Notes: a model not told the origin generated them from the letters alone. A DNA stretch of 64,000 nucleotides from an uncultured Prevotellaceae bacterium (GCA_900316835.1 ONEL01000001.1:269056-333055); one strand, 5' to 3'; shown: positions 28,037-37,160, numbered from the stretch's first letter. Translations and numbers: made by a program.

Positions 28037-28087
28037 CATGGGCAGTATCCATTTTTTCAGTCACACACTAAATGGATATTGCCCATG
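28037..28087 (+). terminator. Long hairpin after ackA
   Basis: An 18-base-pair stem (28037-28054 with 28070-28087, one G-U pair) with a 15-base loop. The following bases (AACGTTTTAGTACTTAACTTTTT) are T-rich but not a clean U-tract. The remaining 28088-28270 of this 371-base gap is AT-rich and non-coding, with a weak inverted repeat (AACTTTTT/AAAAAGTT) near 28165-28193. Confidence 0.6.
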
Positions 28088-28270
28088 AACGTTTTAGTAC
28101 TTAACTTTTTAGAGCACAACCATTCCACAAATTAAGCAAAAGCGCACTTATTTCGATAAAGTTAAACTTTTTCAACGAAATGTGTAAAAAGTTGATTTTT
28201 CTGAGGTAAAAAATCAATCGTGAATTACTCTTAAATAAATGTTTTTCAGATGTTTTTTCCTCTTAAATTC

Positions 28271-28301
28271 TTTGTCAGTTTCAAAAATATGCCTACTTTT
28301 G
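28271..28301 (+). promoter_or_regulatory. Putative citrate lyase operon promoter
   Basis: TTTG (28271-28274) and TACTTTTG (28294-28301) with a 19-base spacer form a near-ideal -33/-7 pair. The ATG of citD is 78 bases downstream, leaving an AT-rich leader of about 70 bases. Confidence 0.7.
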
Positions 28302-28379
28302 CTTGCTATTAAACTTGTAATTAACTACAACAAAATTAATATTATTTATTAAACAACATTTAAACCAAAAACGAACCTG

Positions 28380-28658
28380 ATGGAACTAAAAAATGCAATG
28401 GCCGGCACACTAGAGTCGGGCGACATTCTTATCCAAATTGCGCCATCTGACGTTGACGGACTACACATTGAGCTCGACAGCACGGTAGCCTATCAATTTG
28501 GCGAGCAAATCAAGAACGTGATCATTAACACACTGAAAGAACTGGGCATTAACAATGCCAATGTAAAAGCCACCGACAAGGGTGCTCTCGACTGCACAAT
28601 CAAGGCACGCGTTACCGCTGCTGCTGTGCGCTCGACAGGCGTTGACGTATGGGCTTAA
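28380..28658 (+). CDS. citD: Citrate lyase acyl carrier protein (gamma subunit)
   Basis: A 92-residue carrier protein beginning MELKNAMAGTLESGD; the Ser in TLESGD (Ser13) corresponds to the Ser that carries 2'-(5''-phosphoribosyl)-3'-dephospho-CoA in known CitD. The C-terminal part has NVKATDKGALDCTIKARV, matching the family. The acetyl-loaded carrier is the centre of the citrate lyase complex: acetyl-CitD exchanges its acetyl group for citrate, and citryl-CitD is split. First gene of the cit operon, with citE 46 bases downstream. Confidence 0.95.
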   Translation: MELKNAMAGTLESGDILIQIAPSDVDGLHIELDSTVAYQFGEQIKNVIINTLKELGINNANVKATDKGALDCTIKARVTAAAVRSTGVDVWA

Positions 28659-28704
28659 ATGAACAACAACTTTCAGTAATTATCTTTTAAAACAACAAGA
28701 AACT

Positions 28705-29595
28705 ATGCAAAGATTAAGAAGAACAATGATGTTCGTTCCAGGTAACAACCCTGGAATGATGGCTGATGCATATATCTATGGTCCCGATTCTATCATGCTC
28801 GACCTTGAAGACAGCGTGACAATGGCCGAAAAAGACACGGCGCGTCTGCTCGTGCACAATGCACTAAAAACCATTGACTATGGCGACACTGAGATGGTTG
28901 TTCGTATCAACCCATTGAACACCCCTTATGGCAAGAAAGACATTGAAGCCGTGGTTAAAGCCGGTGTTCATGTAATTCGCATGCCCAAGACCGAGACTGC
29001 CGAGGAGGTAATTGAGGTAGAGCGTGAAATTGAAAAAGTTGAGAAAGAAATTGGTTGCCTTGGTCGCACTCAAATCATGGCAGCTATTGAGAGCGCCCTG
29101 GGTGTTGTTAATGCTTATGCCATCGCTACCGCTTCTAAGCGCATGATGGGTATTGCACTCGGTGCCGAAGACTATAGCGCAAACCTCAAGACTCAGCGCA
29201 CTCCCGAAGGTAGCGAGCTCCTTCTCGCACGTGAAACAATCGTTGTTGCGGCTCGTGCTGCTGGTATTGATGCCCTCGACACTGTTTACTCTAACCTCAA
29301 CGACATGGAAACATTCCGCAAAGAGGTTGAAACAATCAAGAAACTTGGTTTTGATGGCAAGTCTATCATCAATCCACGCCAAATTGAGGTTGTTAACGAA
29401 GTATTTGCTCCTAAAGAGAAAGAAATCCAGAAGTCACTCACCATTCTGGCTGCCATCAAGGAAGCCGAGAAGAAAGGTTCGGGCGTTATTGCTGTTAATG
29501 GCAAGATGGTTGACCGCCCAGTGGTTATCAGAGCACAACGTACAATCGACCTGGCTATCGCTTCAGGCATTTTAACAAAGGAGGACATACAATGA
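28705..29595 (+). CDS. citE: Citrate lyase beta subunit (citryl-ACP lyase)
   Basis: A 296-residue HpcH/HpaI-aldolase fold protein. RRTMMFVPGNNPGMM starts the barrel; SIMLDLEDSVTMAEKD holds the metal-binding Glu/Asp; VVRINPLNTPYGKKD, IMAAIESALGVVNAY and IALGAEDYSANL are CitE hallmarks. It splits citryl-ACP into oxaloacetate and acetyl-ACP. Free-standing CitE-like proteins exist in species without citrate lyase, but here citD, citF and citX are next to it, so this is a true subunit. The stop overlaps citF by ATGA. Confidence 0.95.
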   Translation: MQRLRRTMMFVPGNNPGMMADAYIYGPDSIMLDLEDSVTMAEKDTARLLVHNALKTIDYGDTEMVVRINPLNTPYGKKDIEAVVKAGVHVIRMPKTETAEEVIEVEREIEKVEKEIGCLGRTQIMAAIESALGVVNAYAIATASKRMMGIALGAEDYSANLKTQRTPEGSELLLARETIVVAARAAGIDALDTVYSNLNDMETFRKEVETIKKLGFDGKSIINPRQIEVVNEVFAPKEKEIQKSLTILAAIKEAEKKGSGVIAVNGKMVDRPVVIRAQRTIDLAIASGILTKEDIQ

Positions 29596-31127
29596 ACAGC
29601 ATAAAAGATAGAGCAGACTTAATCGCAGCTGCAGCAAAGAAAATGGGTAAAGAGGTGTTCAGTAACGGCTTCGTTAAGGATAGCACCCCACGTTTTGAGC
29701 TTCAAAAACAAGCAGGTAAAGTTGTCACACTTGAGGAGGCTATCAAGAAGAGCGGTCTCAAGGACGGCATGACCATTTCATTCCACCACCACTTCCGTGG
29801 CGGCGATAAGGTTATTAACATGGTAGTTGCCAAGCTTGCTGAGATGGGTTTCAAGAATCTTCACTTAGCATCTTCAAGCCTTATTGACGTTCATGAGCCA
29901 CTCATTGAGCACATCAAGAATGGAGTTATCACAAAGATTTCCACATCGGGATTGCGTGGTGCCCTCGCTACCGAGATTTCTCATGGTCTCATGGACGAGC
30001 CTGTAGTGTTCCGTTCTCACGGTTCACGTGGCTATGCCATAAAGAGTGGTGAGCTTCACATCGACGTTGCCTTCCTGGGAGCTTCGTCTTGCGACCCACT
30101 AGGAAATGCGGCAGGTTATTCAACTAGCGAGAATGCAAAGAGCATTTGCGGTTCGCTGGGATACGCACTACCTGATGCAAAATATGCCGACCACACAATT
30201 ATCCTCACCGATGACTTGGTTGACTATCCTAACCAGCACAATGCAATCAGTGAGGCTGATGTAGACTACGTAGTTGTTGTTGACTCAGTTGGCGACTCAA
30301 GCAAGATTTCATCGGGTGCCATCCGCGACACTAAAAATCCACGCGACATCCTTCTTGCTAAGCAAGCTGCTAAGGTCGTTATGAACAGTGGTTATTTCGA
30401 GAATGGTTTCTCATTGCAAACCGGTTCGGGCGGTGCCTCACTAGCCGTAACAAAATATCTGCGTCAAGGCATGATTGACAAGGGTATCAAGGCAAGCTTC
30501 GCACTGGGTGGTATCACTAGCCACATGGTTAAGCTGCACCAAGAAGGTCTCATCGACCGCCTGATTGATGTTCAGTCGTTTGACAAGGTTGCTGCCGAGT
30601 CATTAATGAATGATCCAAAACACAAAGGTGTTTCGGCCAACGAATATGCCGCAATGCTTGAACCAGGATCGGCAACTCACTATCTTGATGTTGTTATTCT
30701 GTCGGCTCTTGAGGTTGACGTTAACTTCAACGTTAATGTGCTTGTGGGTAGCGACGGTATCATTCGTGGTGCCATTGGCGGTCACCCCGACACTGCTGCC
30801 GACTCAGCACTCTCAATCATCGTATGCCCATTGTTGCGTGGTCGCATTCCTTGCGTTGTTGACGAGGTAACCACTCTCATCACTCCTGGATCGACCGTCG
30901 ACGTTGTTGTCACCGAGTTTGGTGTAGCAGTCAACCCACGTCGTCCTGAGCTCAAGGCTCGTCTTGAGGCCGCTGGTATCAAGATTGTTGAGATTACTGA
31001 GCTACGCGACCGTGCTAAGAGCATTATCGGCAATGCTGCTCCCCTGCCCTTTGGCGACAAGGTTGTGGGCGTAGTTATGGCACGCGATGGTTCGGTAATG
31101 GATGTTATCAAGAACATCGCTGATTAA
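29592..31127 (+). CDS. citF: Citrate lyase alpha subunit (citrate:acetyl-ACP transferase)
   Basis: A 511-residue CoA-transferase-like protein, the usual CitF length. Recognisable stretches are GMTISFHHHFRGGDKVINMV, KISTSGLRGALATEISHGLM, GASSCDPLGNAAGYSTSEN and GGHPDTAADSALSIIVCPLLRGRIP. It swaps the acetyl group of acetyl-ACP for citrate, making citryl-ACP and free acetate. Overlaps citE by 4 bases; citX starts 39 bases downstream. Confidence 0.96.
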   Translation: MNSIKDRADLIAAAAKKMGKEVFSNGFVKDSTPRFELQKQAGKVVTLEEAIKKSGLKDGMTISFHHHFRGGDKVINMVVAKLAEMGFKNLHLASSSLIDVHEPLIEHIKNGVITKISTSGLRGALATEISHGLMDEPVVFRSHGSRGYAIKSGELHIDVAFLGASSCDPLGNAAGYSTSENAKSICGSLGYALPDAKYADHTIILTDDLVDYPNQHNAISEADVDYVVVVDSVGDSSKISSGAIRDTKNPRDILLAKQAAKVVMNSGYFENGFSLQTGSGGASLAVTKYLRQGMIDKGIKASFALGGITSHMVKLHQEGLIDRLIDVQSFDKVAAESLMNDPKHKGVSANEYAAMLEPGSATHYLDVVILSALEVDVNFNVNVLVGSDGIIRGAIGGHPDTAADSALSIIVCPLLRGRIPCVVDEVTTLITPGSTVDVVVTEFGVAVNPRRPELKARLEAAGIKIVEITELRDRAKSIIGNAAPLPFGDKVVGVVMARDGSVMDVIKNIAD

Positions 31128-31166
31128 CGCACTTTTTGCTCAATAGCATAAACTATAGAACAACTA

Positions 31167-31676
31167 ATGGAGATTACGCTTGACTTATTGCTGGCAAGCC
31201 GTGACCGCAGAGTTGCAATGCAACAAAAGTTGAGGGAAACTTACCCCAACCTTACTCTTGTGTGTCTGACGGTGATTATGCCAGGAAATGTTAAGCGTAA
31301 TCTTTCCTCTTTAATAACTGCTAATGCCGCAACCACTAGCTTGATAAATCGTTTCGATGGAAAAATCACTGATATTAAGATTAATGATTTACCCACAGGC
31401 TATGAACTCTACATGGTAACTAGCCTTTCCCGGAATGATGCTAAAGCCCTCGCGTGCGACATTGAGGACACACATCCCCTAGGGCGCTTGTTTGATATAG
31501 ATGTCTTTGATGCCAATGGCATTCCCATCAAGCGCGAGAGTGTGGGATATGCTCCACGCAAGTGCTTGCTATGCGACAACGAGTCGCGCTATTGCATGCG
31601 CAATCGCAGTCACACACCACAGCAGCTCATGGAAAAAATAAACTCAATGATTGAAGCCTATGTTCAACAACTATGA
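31167..31676 (+). CDS. citX: Holo-citrate lyase synthase CitX
   Basis: A 169-residue protein with the CitX signature HPLGRLFDIDVFD (103-115) and PRKCLLCDNESRYC near residue 130, plus LASRDRRVAMQQKLRETYP at the N-terminus. CitX transfers the phosphoribosyl-dephospho-CoA group to apo-CitD. Its 3' end overlaps the next gene, which carries the ligase and the prosthetic-group precursor synthase, so all maturation steps are encoded together. Confidence 0.93.
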   Translation: MEITLDLLLASRDRRVAMQQKLRETYPNLTLVCLTVIMPGNVKRNLSSLITANAATTSLINRFDGKITDIKINDLPTGYELYMVTSLSRNDAKALACDIEDTHPLGRLFDIDVFDANGIPIKRESVGYAPRKCLLCDNESRYCMRNRSHTPQQLMEKINSMIEAYVQQL

Positions 31677-33405
31677 TATAGTTCAAATGCCATTGTCGCT
31701 TAAGCGCAACCGCACTATGGTCGAGGAATTCCTCGCCAAGAGTGAGTTGCGTCTCGACAGCGTGGACTATTATGCGACTGTTGTTGACCGCGATAGTCTT
31801 GAGATTCTTGCTGGTGGCGGTTTTGAGAATGATATTATTAAATGTGTTGCTGTCAGTGAGACTCTACGAGGCACAGGTGTTAGCCAGCAGTTAATTTCTC
31901 ATCTCATTTCAGAGATTAGCAGTCGTGGAGTGAACAGCATTAAAGTCTTCACCAAGCCTAGTAATGCTGAGATTTTCCAGAGCCTTGGATTCAAGACTAT
32001 AGGAGAAAGCGACAAGGCATTAATGCTTGAAAATAGCCTTGAAGGTATTACCGGTTACACAAAATACTTGCAGTCACTTAAGAAAGATGGCAAGAATGGC
32101 TTGATTGTGATGAACGCCAATCCTTTCACGTTAGGACACAAGTATCTTGTTGAGCAAGCAGCTAAGCAAGTCGACAACCTATATGTTATAGTTGTTGACG
32201 AAGACAAGTCGCTATTTACCTCCACCGAGCGTTATGAAATGGTGCGTCGAGGTTGCAATCACCTGGCTAATGTGATAGTGTGCCATGGCAGCAGTTACAT
32301 TATTTCGTCAGCTACATTCCCCTCCTATTTTATTAAGAAGATGGATGATGTAGCACTGGCACAAATTGAACTTGACATCAACATTACAGCGCGCCACATT
32401 GCTCCCGCGCTAGGTGTGAGCGTGAGGTTTGTTGGTAGTGAGCCTACCGATGAACTCACCCGCAATTACAATGCTGTGATGAAGCAACAGCTCCCAAAGC
32501 ATGGTGTTGAAGTTGTGGAACTAGCACGACTTGAACTAAATGGCTCACCAGTGAGTGCAAGCATGGTGCGGAAAATGCTTAATGAGCACAAATATCATCA
32601 AGCGTCGTGTCTCGTTGCCGACACAACAATTCCTTATCTTATCGCATGGCTGGCTTGCGACTCCTTGAAACAAGAGTTAGACCTCACCCCTAAGCCTGGA
32701 CTTGTTGACACTCATGACAATGGAGCTCACACTGACATGACTTACCTCACAATGCTCAACAGCATTCATGCACTTCGCCCCTATTTTGTGCAACTTGCCA
32801 TCATAGGCTACAGCAACATTATTCCTCAAGCTAAACTTTTGCAAGAAATTGGTATTGAAGCCGAGAAAGCAATGCTTGAAGCCACTTGTGGGGTGAATAC
32901 TCATCGTGGAGCTTTGTTCTCTATGGGGCTGGCTGTAGTAGCCACAAGTCACACATTATTTAATAATAATGCACATTTTATCGACTCTTGGAAAGAGGTA
33001 GTGATAGATTTAGCTAAACAAATGCCTGGTGGCAATGACACTCATGGAGCGTGCATCAAGCAATCCCACAGAGTAATGGGAGCTCTCGATGTTGCTCGTG
33101 ATGGTTATTCACTTCTCACACAACGATGGTTGCCGTTCTATTCCAGCAATCATAGAGATGAGGAATTAAACCTAAGAACATTATTATTGATAATGAGTGA
33201 GCTTGACGACACTAACGTCATTCACCGTGCAGGTTACGAAATGGCACAACAAGTTAAACAAAACTCACGGCATTTGCTAGAGAATTTCAGTATTGATGGT
33301 CTCAAGCAAATGAATCAACGTTTTATTGAAAGTAACATTTCACCTGGCGGTGCTGCCGACATGCTGTCGTTGACAATTTTCTTGAATTCTTTTTTATTAA
33401 AATAA
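31660..33405 (+). CDS. citC: CitC-CitG fusion: citrate lyase ligase plus triphosphoribosyl-dephospho-CoA synthase
   Basis: Residues 1 to about 335 are CitC: an N-terminal GNAT-like part (GVSQQLISHLISEISSRG) followed by a nucleotidyltransferase with VMNANPFTLGHKYLVEQA, KSLFTSTERYEMVRRG and SPVSASMVRKML; it acetylates the carrier with acetate and ATP. The last 240 or so residues are CitG-like: TPKPGLVDTHDNGAHTDM, GVNTHRGALFSMGL, DDTNVIHRAGY and SPGGAADMLSLTIFL; CitG makes the prosthetic-group precursor from ATP and dephospho-CoA. These are usually separate proteins, and CitG is otherwise known fused to CitX. Start chosen at ATG 31660 (17-base overlap with citX); a TTG at 31651 is also in frame. 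I see no frameshift or stop at the junction. Confidence 0.88.
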   Translation: MFNNYDIVQMPLSLKRNRTMVEEFLAKSELRLDSVDYYATVVDRDSLEILAGGGFENDIIKCVAVSETLRGTGVSQQLISHLISEISSRGVNSIKVFTKPSNAEIFQSLGFKTIGESDKALMLENSLEGITGYTKYLQSLKKDGKNGLIVMNANPFTLGHKYLVEQAAKQVDNLYVIVVDEDKSLFTSTERYEMVRRGCNHLANVIVCHGSSYIISSATFPSYFIKKMDDVALAQIELDINITARHIAPALGVSVRFVGSEPTDELTRNYNAVMKQQLPKHGVEVVELARLELNGSPVSASMVRKMLNEHKYHQASCLVADTTIPYLIAWLACDSLKQELDLTPKPGLVDTHDNGAHTDMTYLTMLNSIHALRPYFVQLAIIGYSNIIPQAKLLQEIGIEAEKAMLEATCGVNTHRGALFSMGLAVVATSHTLFNNNAHFIDSWKEVVIDLAKQMPGGNDTHGACIKQSHRVMGALDVARDGYSLLTQRWLPFYSSNHRDEELNLRTLLLIMSELDDTNVIHRAGYEMAQQVKQNSRHLLENFSIDGLKQMNQRFIESNISPGGAADMLSLTIFLNSFLLK

Positions 33406-33460
33406 GAAATACTTAATTCACTTTTTAATAGTTATAACTAATTAAATTTCTAAATTCACT

Positions 33461-35701
33461 ATGGTAGAATTAATCAAACATGGAGTTTACTTGATTGATG
33501 GTGCCGAAATTCGCACCGATGCAACAGGTCTGCCCGCAGCCGATGAGGCTCGCGAGAACACTATTACCTATGGCATTCTGCGTTCACACGACGTGGATGG
33601 CAGCAAGGGTAAGAAAATGAGAATTCGCTTCGATGCCATGATGTCGCACGACATCACCTACGTGGGCATTATCCAAACTGCTCGCGCTAGTGGACTCGAC
33701 AAGTTCCCATTGCCCTATGCAATGACCAACTGCCACAACTCGCTTTGCGCAGTGGGCGGTACAATCAACGAAGACGACCATGTATTCGGTCTCTCGGCTG
33801 CCAAGAAATATGGTGGTATCTACGTTCCTGCCAACCAAGCCGTTATTCACCAGTATGCTCGTGAAGCAATGGTTAAATGTGGCAACATGATTCTGGGTAG
33901 CGATAGCCACACTCGCTATGGCTCACTCGGTAACATGGGTGTAGGTGAAGGTGGTGGTGAGCTTGTTAAGCAGCTCCTCAAGAACACTTGGGACATCAAT
34001 GCACCTGAGGTTGTACTCGTGTGGTTGGAAGGTAAGCCCCGCAAGGGTGTTGGTCCCCACGATGTTGCTATCTCTCTTGTAAAAGCCACATTTGAGAGCG
34101 GTTTTGTAAAGAACAAAGTTCTTGAGTTTGCTGGTCCTGGCGTTAAAGAGTTGCCTATCGACTTCCGCAATGGTATTGATATCATGACTACCGAGACCAC
34201 TTGCTTGAGCTCAATTTGGGTTACCGATGATGAAGTTAAGCACCACTATGAGATTCACAAGCGTCCACAGGACTATCGTGAGTTGAAACCTGGCAAGGTA
34301 GCTTACTATGACGCAATGATTAAGATTGACCTGAGCACTCAGGAATCAATGATTGCATTGCCATTCCACCCATCTAATGCTTTCAGCATTCACGAGTTGC
34401 AAGAGAACCCCATTGAAATTCTTAAGGCAGTTGAAGAGGATACAAAGAAGCGCTTTGGAGATAAGGTTCAGGTAGACCTCGTAGACAAAGTGATTGATGG
34501 CAAGCTTCACGCCGATCAAGGTATTATAGCAGGTTGCTCGGGTGGTACTTACGACAACCTCAGCGCCGCCGCTTCAATCATGAAGGGTGCTAGCATTGGT
34601 AATGACTACTTCACTATGAGCGCTTATCCACAATCAGTACCTGTTTACTTGGCAACAACTCGCAATCACATTGCCGAGGAATTGCTTGAGGCTGGCGTTG
34701 TTATCAAGCCTGCATTCTGCGGTCCTTGCTTCGGTGCTGGTGATGTTCCCGCCAACAATGGTCTGAGCATCCGTCACACCACTCGTAACTTCCCCAACCG
34801 TGAGGGTTCAAAACCTGGTCAAGGTCAAATCTCGCTTGTTGCTCTGATGGACGCACGTTCTATCGCTGCCACCGCAGCTAATGGCGGCATCATCACAGCA
34901 GCTACCGATGTTGACTACAATGATGAGCACAAGCCTTATGACTTCGATGAGCGCGTTTATCAACGTCGTGTTTACAACGGCTTTGGCCACGCTGATCTTA
35001 GCCAGGAGTTGAAATATGGTCCTAACATTAAGGACTGGCCCAAGATGTACCCCATGCAGGACAACATGCTTCTTGAACTTGCTGCAGTTATTCACGATCC
35101 CGTTACCACTACCGACGAGTTGATACCTTCGGGTGAAACTTCTAGCTACCGTTCTAACCCATTGAAGCTGTCGGAGTTTGCTCTTTCTCGTCGTGTACCT
35201 GAGTACGTTGGCTTAAGCAAACGCATCCAAGCACAAGACCTTGAGCGTCGTGCTGGTAAGACTCCTCAAAACGTAGCTGATGCACTTGCAAAGGTTGGAG
35301 CTAAGGCCGAGGACACCTCGTTTGGTTCTTGCGTCTTTGCCAACCGTCCTGGTGATGGTAGTGCACGTGAGCAGGCAGCTTCTTGCCAGAAGGTTCTTGG
35401 TGGTGATGCCAACATTTGCTACGAGTATGCAACCAAGCGTTATCGCAGCAACTGTATCAACTGGGGTATTGTTCCCTTCACTATCGCTCCTGAGACAGAG
35501 TTTAACTACAACCCAGGTGACTTTGTATTTATTCCTGGCATTCGCGAGGCTATCGTTAGCGGTAAGGAAGAAATTGACGCCAAGGTTATCACAGCCGATG
35601 GTGTTAAGGACATCCACCTGTTCTTCCAAAACCTCACTGCCGATGAGCGTGAGATTCTGGCACAGGGCTGCTTGATGAACTACTACAAGAGCAAAAAATA
35701 A
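33461..35701 (+). CDS. acn: Aconitate hydratase
   Basis: A 746-residue aconitase, the usual Bacteroidetes length, resembling the mitochondrial type. The [4Fe-4S] ligand cysteines are in TTETTCLSSIW-like and KPAFCGPCFGAG regions; other motifs are LGSDSHTRYGSLGNMGVGEGGG, IIAGCSGGTYDNLSAAA and NFPNREGSKPGQGQISL. It interconverts citrate and isocitrate. It lies 55 bases after citC/G with no terminator between, so it is probably part of the same transcript, which is unusual for a citrate lyase operon. Confidence 0.93.
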   Translation: MVELIKHGVYLIDGAEIRTDATGLPAADEARENTITYGILRSHDVDGSKGKKMRIRFDAMMSHDITYVGIIQTARASGLDKFPLPYAMTNCHNSLCAVGGTINEDDHVFGLSAAKKYGGIYVPANQAVIHQYAREAMVKCGNMILGSDSHTRYGSLGNMGVGEGGGELVKQLLKNTWDINAPEVVLVWLEGKPRKGVGPHDVAISLVKATFESGFVKNKVLEFAGPGVKELPIDFRNGIDIMTTETTCLSSIWVTDDEVKHHYEIHKRPQDYRELKPGKVAYYDAMIKIDLSTQESMIALPFHPSNAFSIHELQENPIEILKAVEEDTKKRFGDKVQVDLVDKVIDGKLHADQGIIAGCSGGTYDNLSAAASIMKGASIGNDYFTMSAYPQSVPVYLATTRNHIAEELLEAGVVIKPAFCGPCFGAGDVPANNGLSIRHTTRNFPNREGSKPGQGQISLVALMDARSIAATAANGGIITAATDVDYNDEHKPYDFDERVYQRRVYNGFGHADLSQELKYGPNIKDWPKMYPMQDNMLLELAAVIHDPVTTTDELIPSGETSSYRSNPLKLSEFALSRRVPEYVGLSKRIQAQDLERRAGKTPQNVADALAKVGAKAEDTSFGSCVFANRPGDGSAREQAASCQKVLGGDANICYEYATKRYRSNCINWGIVPFTIAPETEFNYNPGDFVFIPGIREAIVSGKEEIDAKVITADGVKDIHLFFQNLTADEREILAQGCLMNYYKSKK

Positions 35702-35833
35702 TCACAAATATTCAATTTAATAATAAGACAATTAAGGATAAGAGAATTTTGCGTTAGATACGATTTTATTACCGACTATTGACTGCGCTAACATTGTCAA
35801 AAGTAGTAAATGTCTTTAATAAAAAAAGAAATG

Positions 35834-35841
35834 CAACTTTG
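35834..35841 (+). promoter_or_regulatory. Possible -7 box before icd
   Basis: CAACTTTG is one base off TAnnTTTG and lies 44 bases before the icd ATG. The same CAACTTTG form precedes lpxD. A -33 element is not clear. The 184-base gap between acn and icd has no strong terminator, so read-through is also possible. Confidence 0.4.
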
Positions 35842-35885
35842 TCCTTAAATGTCTTTCCCCAAAACAAAATTTTCTTACAACAATT

Positions 35886-37103
35886 ATGGCAGAAAAAATT
35901 AAAATGACCACTCCTATCGTGGAGATGGACGGCGACGAGATGACCCGCATCCTGTGGAAGATGATCAAGGACGAACTCATTCTCCCATTCGTTGACCTCA
36001 AATCAGAGTATTACGACCTGGGCCTCGTTAAACGTGACGAGACTCGCGACAAAATCACTATTGAGGCTGCCGAGAAGACTAAGGAGCTGGGTGTAGCTGT
36101 TAAGTGTGCTACTATCACTCCTAACCTCAAGCGCATGGACGAGTACAAGCTCCACGAGATGTGGAAGAGCCCTAACGGCACCATCCGTTCTATCCTCGAC
36201 GGTACCGTGTTCCGCGCTCCTATCACCATCCCAAGCATTAAGCCAGTTGTTAAGAACTGGGAGAAGCCCATCACTATTGCTCGTCACGCCTATGGTGACG
36301 TTTACAAGAGTGTAGAGCTTCGTGCCGATGAGCCAGGCGTTGCTAAACTTGTCTTCGACGGCGAGAGTGGCAAGCACGAGGAAGTTGTTATCCACGAGTT
36401 CAAGGGTCCTGGCGTTTTGCAAGGCATGCACAACATGGACAAGTCTATCCGCTCGTTTGCTCACAGCTGCTTCAAGTATGCTATCGACACCAAGCAAGAC
36501 CTGTGGTTCTCTACTAAGGACACTATTAGCAAGAAATATGACGCTCAGTTCCGTATCATCTTCGAGGAGGTTTATGAGCAGAACTACAAGGCAGAGTTTG
36601 AGAAACTCGGTCTCGAGTATTTCTACACCCTTATCGACGACGCTGTTGCTCGCGTAATCCGCAGCAAGGGTGGCTACATCTGGGCTTGCAAGAACTACGA
36701 CGGCGACGTGATGAGCGACATGGTTTCGACCGCATTTGGCTCACTGGCTATGATGACCAGCGTGCTGGTTAGCCCCGACGGCAACTACGAGTATGAGGCA
36801 GCTCACGGCACCGTGACTCGCCACTACTACAAGTATCTTGAGGGCGAGCAGACTTCTACCAACCCCATGGCAACCATCTTCGCATGGAGTGGCGCTCTTC
36901 GCAAGCGCGGTGAGAAGGACGGCTTGAAGGACCTCATGAACTTTGGCGATCAGCTTGAGGCAGCTTGCTTCGATACCCTTAACGCCGGTATCGTAACCAA
37001 GGACCTCGTTAACCTCATGGAAGGCATCGAGCCCAAGCAGGTTAATAGCCTTGAGTTCATCCAGGCCATCCGCGCCAACCTTGAGAAGCGCCTGGGTTGC
37101 TAA
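35886..37103 (+). CDS. icd: NADP-dependent isocitrate dehydrogenase (eukaryote-like type II)
   Basis: A 405-residue IDH of the homodimeric class that includes human IDH1/2: PIVEMDGDEMTRILWKMIKD at the N-terminus, KSPNGTIRSILDGTVFRAPI for isocitrate binding, LIDDAVARVIRSKGGYIWACKNYDGDV with metal-binding Asp residues, and EAAHGTVTRHYYKYLEGEQ for NADP. It converts isocitrate to 2-oxoglutarate plus CO2 and can run in reverse. In Bacteroides this gene usually sits with aconitase and citrate synthase; here citrate synthase is missing and citrate lyase precedes. The last 53 bases of the gene up to the penultimate codon region are repeated at 38420. The C-terminus is RLGC, against RLG in the repeat copy. 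Confidence 0.96.
   Translation: MAEKIKMTTPIVEMDGDEMTRILWKMIKDELILPFVDLKSEYYDLGLVKRDETRDKITIEAAEKTKELGVAVKCATITPNLKRMDEYKLHEMWKSPNGTIRSILDGTVFRAPITIPSIKPVVKNWEKPITIARHAYGDVYKSVELRADEPGVAKLVFDGESGKHEEVVIHEFKGPGVLQGMHNMDKSIRSFAHSCFKYAIDTKQDLWFSTKDTISKKYDAQFRIIFEEVYEQNYKAEFEKLGLEYFYTLIDDAVARVIRSKGGYIWACKNYDGDVMSDMVSTAFGSLAMMTSVLVSPDGNYEYEAAHGTVTRHYYKYLEGEQTSTNPMATIFAWSGALRKRGEKDGLKDLMNFGDQLEAACFDTLNAGIVTKDLVNLMEGIEPKQVNSLEFIQAIRANLEKRLGC
37044..37096 (+). repeat. Direct repeat, upstream copy: 3' end of icd
   Basis: Fifty-three bases identical to 38420-38472. This copy lies within icd. After it icd reads TTGC then TAA, while the downstream copy lacks the TTG triplet and goes straight to CTAATC. 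Confidence 0.95.
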
Positions 37104-37124
37104 TCTCATCATTAAAATGACAAT

Positions 37125-37160
37125 AAAAACACCGGCAACACATTTTGTCGGTGTTTTTTC
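37125..37160 (+). terminator. Rho-independent terminator after icd
   Basis: A 14-base-pair stem (37125-37138 with 37145-37158, one G-U pair), loop CACATT, then a run of six T. It ends the cit-acn-icd unit. The remaining 37161-37380 before the Fic promoter is non-coding with no gene I can support. Confidence 0.9.
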
